Shown piece by piece: positions 1-6,683 of a stretch of DNA of 6,901 bases. Both the position numbers and the translations under genes were made by a program. The stretch comes from Silvimonas sp. JCM 19000 (GTDB taxonomy: Bacteria > Pseudomonadota > Gammaproteobacteria > Burkholderiales > Chitinibacteraceae). Positions within the stretch are counted from its first letter, which is position 1; each line of letters opens with the position of its first letter. Below the pieces are notes generated by a model, which had not been told where the DNA came from, did not search any database, and saw nothing but the letters and a program-made list of their open reading frames with translations. The stretch is taken from positions 1 through 6,901 of the forward strand of contig BBFD01000212.1 of the NCBI GenBank assembly GCA_001313065.1, given 5' to 3'.

Positions 1-942
1 TGAGCACGCTGGCCGGCATCCCGACGCGCACGCTGGGCGATATGGCGCATATCGCGGGCGGGCTGCCGACTTTGCATCTGCCGCCGTGCCCTACACGCTG
101 CAAACCCTGCAGATTGTGCTGCCCTATGCCGTGCTGATGGCGGTGGTGGGTTTGCTGGAAACCTGCTGACCTTCAATCTGACCAATGAAATCACCGCCAC
201 CGAGGGCCAGCCCAATCGCGAATGTCTGGCCCTGGGCGTGGCGAATGTGGTGTCGGGATTGTTTGGCGGCATGGGCGGTTGCGCATGATCGGCCAGACCA
301 TGATCAACCTCGGTTCGGGCGGGCGTTCCCGGCTGTCGGGCGTGGTCTGCGGCGTGATGGTGCTGTTGTTCATCCTGTTTTTGTCACCGTGGATCGAGCG
401 CATTCCCTTGGCCGCGCTGGTGGGCGTGATGTTGGTGGTGGCGCAGCAGACATTTGCCTGGGGTTCTTTGCGCTTGTTGGGCAAAGTGCCACGCAGCGAT
501 GCATTTGTGATTGTGGCTGTCACCGTCATTACCGTATTTACCGACCTGGCGGTGGCGGTGTTGTGCGGCATTTTGATTGCGGCACTCAACTTTGCCTGGC
601 AACACGCGCGCGAAATCCGCCGTGATGTGGCGGATGGCGCCGACGGCCAACGCGTCTACACACCACATGGCACGCTGTTTTTTTGCCTCGACCAGCCAGT
701 TTCTGTCGCTATTCGATCCTGCGCATGACCCACTCACGGTGACGCTGGATTGCCGCTATTTGCATCTGGCCGATCACTCGGCGATTGCCGCGCTGGAGTC
801 GCTGTATCAGCGCTATCAGAAATCCGGCCGCAGCTTGCACGTGGCACATTTGTCCGAGCGCAATCACGCCCTGCTCAGCAAAGCGGGCGTGGTGCTGGAC
901 CTGCCGCCCGCAGCGCGCCAGATTGCCGCAACTGCCGCCTGA
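1..942 (+). CDS. SulP-family anion permease, C-terminal part with STAS domain (5' truncated, four frame breaks)
   Basis: This is a membrane transporter of the SulP/SLC26 family (sulfate, bicarbonate or related anions); the substrate cannot be told here. The window opens inside the gene. After rejoining frames it reads through the family block with NRECLALG, GLFGGMGGCAMIGQ and GGRSRLSG, then hydrophobic helices around 330-600. A cytoplasmic STAS domain follows at about 660-920, containing DCRYLHLADHSAIAALESL. The reading frame changes four times: one base is missing near 86, 162 and 285, and one extra T lies in the seven-T run at 678-684. Each repaired join restores conserved sequence, so I take these as indel errors rather than decay. 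The gene ends at TGA 940-942, five bases from the convergent YhbP-like gene. BicA-type bicarbonate transporters share the same block, so bicarbonate is as possible as sulfate. Confidence 0.88.
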
Positions 943-946
943 GGCA

Positions 947-1386
947 TCAGGCCGCGTCCGCGCGCCGCCATTCAGTCTTGTGGCCAAATTGCTCGCTGTT
1001 ATCGGTGAACTTGAGCAGGTCCAGGCTTAACCGCCACACCTCGGCATCGGTATGCCGCGCGCCAGCGGATGCCGCTGCAGATACAGCGCATGCGCGCAGG
1101 CGCGCTCCGGTCCGTCCAACAAGGCGGCGTGCGCTGCAAATTGCACGCCCTGAATGGCCTTCAGCTCGGTCGGCTGCCCGCTGATGGCCCCGGCAATCTG
1201 CGGCTGCCGCAGCATGGCCTTGCCGTGCCGGGTTTGCGTGCTGCTAAGGATGATCAGCTGGCCGCAGCCGCATCAAACACATAAAAGCAGCTGGCCGCCC
1301 ACAGGCCGTCGACATCCTGCACCGCCACGTTCAAGACATGGTGGGCATGCAAAAAAAGCGGTGATACGGTCAGAGATCGCTTGCAT
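947..1386 (-). CDS. YhbP-like protein of the pyridoxamine-5'-phosphate oxidase (split-barrel flavin-fold) superfamily, three frame breaks
   Basis: When frames are rejoined this gives a 146-residue protein that aligns along its whole length with E. coli YhbP. It has HHVLNVAVQ near residue 15, a FYVFD block near 34, TRHGKAMLRQPQIAGAISG at 52-70, IQGVQF at 78, and a C-terminal EVWRLSLDLLKFTDN at 116-130. YhbP is an uncharacterised small protein with a split-barrel fold related to flavin-binding oxidases. The frame breaks are one extra base in the seven-A run 1351-1357, one missing base at about 1260 and one missing at about 1058. The start at 1386 is preceded by GGAG at good spacing and by an in-frame stop. 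It lies 54 bp downstream of ubiX on the same strand, so co-transcription is likely. The function is unknown; a link to flavin chemistry is only suggested by fold and neighbour. Confidence 0.75.
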
Positions 1387-1440
1387 CTACAGCTCCAGTT
1401 CAGCGCATTCAGGTGCATACAAACAAAGGAAACGCCCGCC

Positions 1441-2010
1441 TCAGGCTTCGCCCCAACGCGGCAGCTTGGGCACTTCCAGCCCGAACAGATCCAGCGCGCG
1501 GCCGACGCTGTGGGTGATCACCTCATCCAGCGTGGTCGGGCGTTGGTAGAGCGCTGGCACGGGCGGAAAAAAAATAATGCCGCCCATTTCGGTAACGCGC
1601 CGCATATTGTCCAGATGCGCCAGATTCAGCGGGGTTTCCCGCGCCATCAGCACCAGGCGGCGGCGGTCTTTAAGCACCACATCGGCGGCGCGGGTCAGCA
1701 GATTATCGGAATGCGCCCACGCAATCGCGGCCAGTGAGCGCATCGAACACGGCGCCACCAGCATGCCTATGGTCTTGAACGAGCCACTGGAAATTGAAGC
1801 GCCCAGATCCGTGGATGCATGCACCACATCCGCCAGCGCCAGCACCTCTTCGCGCTGGTAATCGGTCTCCAGCGCCCGCGTCAGCTCCGCGCCGCGCGAT
1901 AACACCAGATGCGTTTCCAGGTCCATGGCGCGTAACAACTGCAGCGCTTTAACGCCATACTGAAAACCGGTGGCACCGCTAATCCCTAGCACTATACGAG
2001 GACGGCCCAT
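1441..2010 (-). CDS. ubiX: UbiX/Pad1-type flavin prenyltransferase
   Basis: Flavin prenyltransferase joins a dimethylallyl group to reduced FMN to make prenylated FMN, the cofactor of UbiD-type decarboxylases used in ubiquinone synthesis and aromatic acid metabolism. The 189-residue protein has the N-terminal nucleotide loop GISGATG (9-15), [10 protein letters not shown] (71-80), PCSMRSLA (87-94), [11 protein letters not shown] (104-114), ARETPL (123-128), [10 protein letters not shown] (149-158) and R171. All are family hallmarks, and the length is typical. I chose ATG 2010 because a G-rich Shine-Dalgarno stretch lies seven bases upstream; TTG 2016 in the same frame sits too close to it. Residues 147-148 are two Phe coded by an eight-T run, one residue more than E. 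coli UbiX has there. No ubiD lies in the window, and a LysR gene diverges upstream, so a role in aromatic acid decarboxylation rather than ubiquinone synthesis is possible. Confidence 0.93.
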   Translation of the reverse strand: MGRPRIVLGISGATGFQYGVKALQLLRAMDLETHLVLSRGAELTRALETDYQREEVLALADVVHASTDLGASISSGSFKTIGMLVAPCSMRSLAAIAWAHSDNLLTRAADVVLKDRRRLVLMARETPLNLAHLDNMRRVTEMGGIIFFPPVPALYQRPTTLDEVITHSVGRALDLFGLEVPKLPRWGEA

Positions 2011-2237
2011 GCTCAATCCCCCCCGCCGACGGCAGCATCAGCGCCCTGCCCTGCGCACAAGGGTGCGGCTAATTGGCATGGGCAAACAAGGTGTATCAAG
2101 GATGGCGACGGCAACATGATGTTCTCCGGAATAAAGCGGTATTTATTAGCTGGAGCCAATATAGGCTGGGCAATAAAAAATCGAAAAATACTGTTTTGAT
2201 AGAGCGGCCAAACCAAAAAAGATATCCCCGCTCGGGA

Positions 2238-2251
2238 TTGATCCAGATCAA
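2238..2251. promoter_or_regulatory. FNR/ANR-type binding site TTGATccagATCAA
   Basis: The sequence is an exact match to the FNR-family consensus TTGAT-N4-ATCAA and is a perfect inverted repeat (TTGATC-CA-GATCAA). FNR-type factors switch genes in response to low oxygen. The centre, 2244.5, is 71 bp before the LysR start. If it acted at -41.5, transcription would begin near 2286 with a TATTCG-like -10 at 2274. It could equally act on ubiX, whose start is 235 bp away. Chance occurrence in one window is unlikely but possible. Confidence 0.5.
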
Positions 2252-2256
2252 CAGCG

Positions 2257-2273
2257 CCGGCATTTAAAGCCGG
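2257..2273. promoter_or_regulatory. Inverted repeat CCGGC-atttaaa-GCCGG, candidate LysR operator
   Basis: Five-base GC arms flank a seven-base AT centre in the divergent control region, 43 bp before the LysR start. LysR regulators commonly bind short dyads with an AT-rich core in such regions. No protein-specific motif is known to me, so the assignment is inference. Confidence 0.35.
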
Positions 2274-2293
2274 TATTCGTAGCCACGCTTTAG

Positions 2294-2303
2294 CGCAATT
2301 GCG
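2294..2303. promoter_or_regulatory. Perfect palindrome CGCAATTGCG next to the LysR start
   Basis: This ten-base perfect palindrome ends 12 bp before the LysR ATG at 2316. Its place would suit autorepression by a bound regulator, but a palindrome of this size can occur by chance. Confidence 0.25.
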
Positions 2304-2315
2304 GCGGGATTAAAT

Positions 2316-3226
2316 ATGGATCTAAAACGGCTAAAGTATTTTTTGTGCAGTGGTGGAGCAAGGCAATATTTCGCGCGCTGCGCGGGTGCTGAATATTGCG
2401 CAGCCGCCGCTCAGCAAACGGCTGCAAGAGCTGGAAGAAGAAGTAGGCGCGCCCCTGTTCCTGCGCGGCACGCAAAAGATTGAACTGACCCCCGCCGGGC
2501 ATTTTTTTGTACAAGCGCGCCTGCGAAATCCTGCGTAGCGTAGATGAAGCCGCGCGCGAAACCGCGCTGCTAGCGCGCGCCGAAAACCGCACGCTGCATA
2601 TCGGCTTGAGCCATTTGTACCAGAATTATTTTGAAGACCTGATTCTGGCTATTCATGCCCGCAATCAAAACATCCAGATCGGCGTTTCTATTTCTGATTC
2701 CAGCCATTTGGAATTACTACTCAGAAACGGCCTGATTGATATTGCCCTGATCCAGCGCCCGGAACATCTGGAGGGTTTTGACTGCATTTCTTTTGCACCG
2801 ATCAAACTGGTGGCGGTGGCCAATAACGCCTTGCTTGCGCCCGGCCAGACCGGTGGCCAGCTGACGCTGGCCGAACTGGCGCGCTGGCCCCTGGTTTTGC
2901 TCAAGCGCGCCGAGGGCCTCGGCACCTTTGATTTGTTGCAAGCGCGCATGCGCCACGCCGATATCCAGCCCGATGTGCGCATGTATGCCACCCAACCCGA
3001 AGCAATCCTGCACTGGCTGCAAGCCGGTATGTCCGCCGCCACCTTGCTGCCCGAATCCGAACTACGCGGCCGCGACCTGAGCCATTGCACGCGCTTTGAG
3101 GTGCAACCCGCCATCGACGCGTTCTACCCATCGATCGTCAAACTGACCGTGGCTTCGTATCTGAAAGAGGTGATGGAACTGGTCGAAGACGGCTATCCGT
3201 TTGCAAAGCAGGCGGCCCAGGGTTGA
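2316..3226 (+). CDS. LysR-type transcriptional regulator (two frame breaks)
   Basis: A 302-residue LysR-family activator or repressor, with a DNA-binding winged helix-turn-helix at the N-terminus and an effector-binding domain after it. After rejoining, the start reads MDLKRLKYFCAVVEQGNIS, followed by the HTH with AARVLNIAQPPLSKRLQELE (about residues 21-40), PLFLRGTQKIELTPAG, the linker helix, and an effector domain from about residue 90 (LHIGLSHLYQNYFEDLI) to the end. Frame breaks are one extra T in the run 2339-2344 and one in the run 2502-2508. Removing them restores KYFCAVVEQG and HFLYKRACEIL, both normal for the family. ATG 2316 gives the usual LysR length. It diverges from ubiX, which is the likely target, and the ligand may be an aromatic acid; both are inference. 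Confidence 0.9.
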
Positions 3227-3278
3227 TCGCGCGCGCAAAGGGCCATCACATCGTGCCGGCATGGCGGCCACGTCAGAA

Positions 3279-3616
3279 TCAAGCCCCGCTGCCGCTTAGA
3301 TTCAGCAACACAATCCCGGCAATCGCAGTGCAGAGCCCCAGCGCTTTGAGCGCGCTCAGCTATCGCCAAAGCAGACCACGCCGATCAGGGTGGTGATTGC
3401 CGCACTGCCGCCCGCCCACACGGCATAGGCCAGACTCATTTCGAGGCGTTTGGTGGCCAGCGCCATCAACCAGATCGCGCTGGCGTAGCACAAGGCAGTG
3501 ACGACGGAAGGGGCAATGCGGCTGAAGCCTGCGGACAAGGTCAGGGCAGCCGTGCCGATTGATTCGGCGGCGATGCTGGCGGCCAGCAGCCACCAGGCGG
3601 TTTGAGCGGAGTACAT
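3279..3616 (-). CDS. Small multidrug resistance (SMR) family transporter (one frame break)
   Basis: The rejoined 112-residue protein has four hydrophobic segments and matches EmrE-like transporters, which swap protons for cationic drugs or other small cations as dimers. It keeps the membrane Glu in SIAAESIGTAAL (E18), Y44 in LCYASAIWL and W67 in YAVWAG. These correspond to EmrE E14, Y40 and W63. One base is missing at about 3358, which otherwise ends the protein after FGDS. With the repair it continues as LSALKALGLCTAIAGIVLLN, the fourth helix. ATG 3616 is preceded by GAGG at seven-base spacing. Its substrate is unknown; SMR subtypes also export guanidinium, polyamines or lipids. It lies downstream of the radical SAM cluster on the same strand but has a 143-bp gap and a candidate promoter of its own, so it is probably separate. 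Confidence 0.85.
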
Positions 3617-3639
3617 GCATACACCTCGCAAGCGCCACG

Positions 3640-3645
3640 TTTATA
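3640..3645 (-). promoter_or_regulatory. Candidate -10 box TATAAA for the SMR gene
   Basis: On the minus strand, TATAAA lies 23 bases before the SMR ATG, and a GAGG ribosome site sits between them. A -35 is weak: TTCCCG at 17-bp spacing is the best choice. The call rests on position and the -10 only. Confidence 0.3.
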
Positions 3646-3728
3646 CCGAACGGGCAGGCAAGCGGGAAAAGGTGGCGGTACCCCGAATGCTCAAACGATA
3701 GCGAAAGCATATGACATTCGCAAGACGG

Positions 3729-3746
3729 CGCCGCGCGGCCGCGGCG
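3729..3746 (-). terminator. GC-only hairpin after the radical SAM cluster, possible terminator
   Basis: CGCCGC and GCGGCG arms flank a six-base loop, starting 13 bases after the stop of the two-helix membrane protein gene on the minus strand. There is no T tract after it, so it is not a standard intrinsic terminator. It may only slow or protect transcript ends. Confidence 0.2.
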
Positions 3747-3759
3747 GCGGCAACCGGGG

Positions 3760-4044
3760 TCAGGCCGCTTCAGGCATCGGGATCATCCATCTGCTTTTTT
3801 TATCGCGCAATGCTCGCCTGAGCGAAACCAGCAAGCCGTAGCAGCCCAGGCCAAATGTCACGACACACACGCAGCCGATCAAGAAAGGGATCACCGTATC
3901 GGTGCTGCGGAAGTAAAGCGGCGACACGGCACACACGCCGCCGCCGAGCGTCAACAAGGCGCTGATCAGCAACATGAACAGCTTGAACGACTGCAGCAGC
4001 CAGAAACACAGCCGTTGCAAGGTGGAGGCGCGACCTTCAGTCAT
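3760..4044 (-). CDS. Small membrane protein with two transmembrane segments, coupled to the radical SAM gene
   Basis: I do not recognise this 94-residue protein. It has a short basic, amphipathic N-terminus (to about residue 18), a hydrophobic segment at about 20-41 and a second at about 51-74, then a basic tail with RRALRDKK. That suggests a hairpin in the inner membrane with both ends in the cytoplasm. ATG 4044 overlaps the stop of the radical SAM gene by eight bases, the usual sign of translational coupling, so it is likely made with that enzyme and may be a partner or membrane anchor. A seven-A stretch (3795-3801) precedes the last codons. If one A is an extra base, as in other genes here, the protein would end as RDKKADG at about 3786 instead. 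No function can be assigned. Confidence 0.65.
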   Translation of the reverse strand: MTEGRASTLQRLCFWLLQSFKLFMLLISALLTLGGGVCAVSPLYFRSTDTVIPFLIGCVCVVTFGLGCYGLLVSLRRALRDKKSRWMIPMPEAA

Positions 4045-5486
4045 GGTGTACCAATGCCAACTGGCGATAACGGGTTTGCTGGCTGATTTCGCCGCGGATC
4101 TGTTCCAGCAGTTGTTTACGGCCACCGCGATAGAACAGGTTGAAAGACTCGAACGGAATCAGTTTTCCATCGGGCTGGGCAATATGCACGCAGCTCTTTT
4201 TCAGCGCGCGAATATCCAGCGACTGGGCATCCATAAATTGCACAATCAGCACGCGAAACACATTCTGATAGCCCAGTTCAACCGGCGCCTGCACTTTGGG
4301 CAAGCAGCACATCAGATCGGCCAGGCAATTGGCTTGCGATTCGGGCGAATGATTGGTCGAGAACAATTTGAACACCTGCTGTTTCAGCATCGGGTCGTGT
4401 TCAAACACGATGGTATTGCGGCTGCCCTCCACCAGCGTGGCCGGTTCCACAAAGCGCGTAAGCGGCAAGACCTCGCCCTCGATCTTGAGTGCATAGGCCA
4501 TCGCCAACGTATCGGGATTGCACGGCACCGGAATCACGTCATCCAGCGTAAACAGCCCGGATTGTTCGGCAATACGGCGGCGGATTTCCGAGACCGTGAG
4601 CCGATGCTGTGCCGCGTTGTAATCCAGCACGCGGCCAGCATTCTGGATGGGCTGCAGCGTGACGCCGCGTACGCATCGCTGCTTGAGACCAAACTGGATG
4701 ATGTCGCCTATCTCATCATCGTTCAGCCTTTTTTTTCAGCGTGACCACCAGCGTGGTGGAGATATTGAAGCGGTTGAGATTGTCCAGCGCCTGTTGGCGG
4801 ATGCCGCGCAAATCGGCGCCGCGCAAGGCGTGTAGTGCTTCGGGCTTGAACGAATCAAACTGCAGATAGATTTCGATGCCTTTGCCATAGCTGGCCAGGC
4901 GTTCACAAAATTCCGGGTCACGCGCCAGTTTGATGCCGTTGGTATTGATCATCAGATGGCGGATCGGCCGTTGGCGTGCCTCGTCCAGAATATCGAAAAA
5001 AAACGCGGATGCAAAGTCGGTTCGCCGCCCGACAACTGCACCACGTCGGGCTCACCCTCGTTGGCGACCACCGCGTCGAGCATGCGCACGATGTCTTCAA
5101 AACTGTGGTGCTGCTCCACGTGCGGACCCGAACCGGCATAGCAGGTGGGGCATTGCAGATTGCACTGGTCGGTCAATTCAATAATCGACAGACAGGAATG
5201 CTGCATATGGTCCGGGCACAAGCCGCAATCGTAGGGGCAGCCGTATTGCATGGGCGTGTTGAACTGCTGCGGCATTTCCGGCTGTTTGACGTAGACCTCG
5301 CGGCAGGCACGATACCAGGCCACGTCATCGGACATCAGCACCCGTTCTGTACCATGCGCCGGACACCATTTGTCCATATAGACGTGATTGTTCTTGAACA
5401 GGATTTTGGCTTCGACCTGACGCAAACAGGTGGTGCAGACCGAGCTGGTGGTGTCGTAAAAGGTGTACGGGCGATTTTTTTGCCAT
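4037..5486 (-). CDS. Cysteine-rich radical SAM enzyme of the MJ0619 / tetraether-lipid-synthase type (three frame breaks)
   Basis: The rejoined protein has 481 residues. Its N-terminal part holds paired metal-type ligands, C17-x2-C20 and C41-x2-H44. Then come GCPYDCGLCPDHMQHSC (82-98) and, at once, the radical SAM motif CNLQCPTC (108-115, CxxxCxxC), followed by SGGEPTLHP (152-160), the SAM-binding GGE motif. This order is that of MJ0619-like enzymes, whose characterised members join lipid tails to make tetraethers or were reported as pterin methylases. The C-terminal part holds C321, C392-C393 and C431 plus QPDGKLIPFESFN, possible extra cluster ligands. Extra bases lie in homopolymers at 5475-5481 (+1), 4996-5003 (+2) and 4729-4736 (net +1). 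ATG 5486 gives MAKNRPYTFYDTTSSVC after repair; its ribosome site (AGGA) is rather distant. It follows the Lgt-like gene by 91 bp and overlaps the next gene. The substrate is unknown. Confidence 0.85.
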
Positions 5487-5512
5487 AGGGCCAGAAGTCC
5501 TGATCAGAATGC

Positions 5513-5530
5513 GGGCGCGTTAAAGCGCCC
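5513..5530 (-). other. Hairpin GGGCGC-tttaac-GCGCCC between Lgt-like and radical SAM genes
   Basis: Six-base GC arms face each other over a six-base loop in the 91-bp gap before the radical SAM start. There is no T tract, so it is not a standard terminator. It follows a second hairpin by three bases in transcript order, and the pair may shape RNA processing, stability or translation of the radical SAM gene. Confidence 0.4.
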
Positions 5531-5533
5531 GGT

Positions 5534-5549
5534 CCAGGCTTGCGCCTGG
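5534..5549 (-). other. Hairpin CCAGGC-GCAA-GCCTGG with a GNRA tetraloop
   Basis: Read on the transcript strand, two perfectly complementary six-base arms close a GCAA loop, one of the stable GNRA tetraloops. This makes RNA structure more likely than a DNA operator. It begins 29 bases after the Lgt-like stop. Confidence 0.45.
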
Positions 5550-5577
5550 CGAAGTCGACGCTGCGCAGACGTCCGGC

Positions 5578-6318
5578 TCATATCCGCACCGCCATGCGCT
5601 GCCATTGCAGCACGGCACGCAGCACCAGCGGTGCATACGCCAGCAGGCCGATTAAACAAATCCACTGTATCCCCGACAGTCCCCAAGCCCACGGATAGAA
5701 CACCGGCTTGATGCCATCCACCAGCAATCGCCACAACAGATACGTCGCCAGCATCAGCTTGAAACGCAAGCCCGGCACGCGCGCCAGGGCGGGTTGATAG
5801 CGGCGTAACAGCAGCCACAACAGGCCCGCGAACAGGATCTCGTAAAGCTGAGTGGGATGACGGGCAATGCCATCGCCAAAGTCCATGCCCCACCACAGCG
5901 TGGTGGGCAGACCGTAAGTGTCGTCATTCAGCCCGGCCAGATAACAACCAATACGGCCGATCATGATGCCCAGCAGGATGGGATAAACAAAGTGATCGCC
6001 GGTGGAGCGTCGGTCTTTGCTGAACAACTTGGCGACTTCAACACCCACCAGCCGCCGAGCAGCCCGCCCACTATCGATTGGCCGCCCAGCAAAAAAGGTC
6101 TGCAGCGTGCCATCGGCGGGCCACCGTTGTGGCTCATCAAACCAGAACGCCAGCTTGTTGCCCAAGGCCGCGCCTGCCAGACATCCCGCCAGTACCGCGT
6201 AATTGCGTCCTTGCAACAAGGCCACATCAGCGCTTTCGGCCCGGCGCAAACGCAGATAAAACCGCGCACCCAGCATCATCGCCAGCGTTTCGAACACGGT
6301 ATGAACCAGATGCGCCAT
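5578..6318 (-). CDS. Lgt-fold integral membrane protein (divergent prolipoprotein diacylglyceryl transferase homologue; two compensating frame breaks)
   Basis: The rejoined 246-residue protein is a multi-helix membrane protein with the layout of Lgt, which moves diacylglyceryl from phosphatidylglycerol to lipoprotein cysteines. Seen are LLGGQSIVGGLLGG (77-89), GRIGCYLAGLNDDTYG (121-136), RHPTQLYE (153-160), YLLWRLLVDGIKP (193-205) and several hydrophobic helices. The frame slips in at the six-A run 6091-6096 (one extra base) and back at about 6048 (one missing). Between these points the raw reading is wrong, and the repaired one gives the Lgt-like glycine-rich loop. Canonical GRxGNFxNGE is altered to GRIGCYLAGL, and the usual His in the HGGL loop is Val, so the standard reaction is doubtful. 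The start is uncertain: ATG 6318 lacks a clear ribosome site, and the frame stays open to 6456. It precedes the radical SAM gene and likely shares its operon. Confidence 0.78.
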   Translation of the reverse strand: MAHLVHTVFETLAMMLGARFYLRLRRAESADVALLQGRNYAVLAGCLAGAALGNKLAFWFDEPQRWPADGTLQTFFAGRPIDSGRAARRLVGVEVAKLFSKDRRSTGDHFVYPILLGIMIGRIGCYLAGLNDDTYGLPTTLWWGMDFGDGIARHPTQLYEILFAGLLWLLLRRYQPALARVPGLRFKLMLATYLLWRLLVDGIKPVFYPWAWGLSGIQWICLIGLLAYAPLVLRAVLQWQRMAVRI

Positions 6319-6683
6319 AACAGGCGCCAACGGGGTGTAGAAGGAGAGCAAGTAACGGGCGCCTGCGTTGAACGGGGACGGCAAATGCCGCCCGCCGCAT
6401 TGTCCACCTCTTGTTGATACAAAAGGAAACCGGCGATGACCGCGTGTTGCTCGCAAGCCTCGGTTGCGACCACGACATTGGGCGCCGGTGGTGCAATACG
6501 CCAGGGCGCGTTACCGAAGGCTGTCCGCCTTGCCGGTGTTGGCTTCAAGACCACGCTCCGCTCTGCGGCGATGTGCTTGAACCTCACGCAAATAGCCAGC
6601 GATGGCGCTTCACCGGTTAGCGAGGCCACGGCCTGGCGCTGCTTGGGGTATTGGGCTGGTCTTGCTGCGGTGCCCGGCTAATA
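6319..6683. other. Stretch without a secure gene between hydrolase and Lgt-like genes
   Basis: All three minus-strand frames are partly open here, and none gives a recognisable protein. An ATG at 6402-6400 has a good AGAGG ribosome site six bases upstream, but its frame differs by one from the Lgt-like frame. One more indel would therefore make it the true Lgt-like start. On the plus strand a short frame ends at 6681 with a hydrophobic tail, also unrecognised. The stretch probably holds the cluster promoter and perhaps the first codons of the Lgt-like gene. Confidence 0.4.

Larger units (their letters stand above)
2011..2315. promoter_or_regulatory. Divergent ubiX / LysR control region
   Basis: This 305-bp stretch holds no credible gene. 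It is clearly richer in A and T than its surroundings, especially 2130-2225. It contains a perfect FNR-type site, a CCGGC/GCCGG inverted repeat and a perfect 10-bp palindrome, all on the LysR side. Divergent promoters with shared operators are the usual layout for LysR regulators and their targets. No promoter hexamers stand out clearly: for ubiX, a TAATAA-like -10 on the minus strand near 2145-2150 is only a weak candidate. Confidence 0.6.

Noticed and set aside
2013..2216. 67-codon minus-strand frame overlapping the ubiX start
   Set aside because: No recognisable sequence and AT-rich composition; it covers the divergent control region and lacks a good ribosome site.
3227..3278. Possible bidirectional terminator between the convergent LysR and SMR genes
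   Set aside because: Only short GC palindromes such as TGCCGGCA are present; there is no stable stem followed by T residues on either strand.
3974..4744. 256-codon open frame on the plus strand opposite the radical SAM gene
   Set aside because: It is antisense to strongly conserved coding sequence, its product resembles nothing known to me, and long opposite-strand frames are expected in GC-rich genes.
4729..5003. Programmed frameshifting on A-rich runs in the radical SAM gene
   Set aside because: The same kind of gain occurs in unrelated genes throughout the window, and bases are also missing at non-slippery sites, so error is the simpler reading.
4976..5488. 170-codon plus-strand frame opposite the radical SAM N-terminal part
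   Set aside because: The minus strand carries the cysteine motifs of a known family through the same bases.
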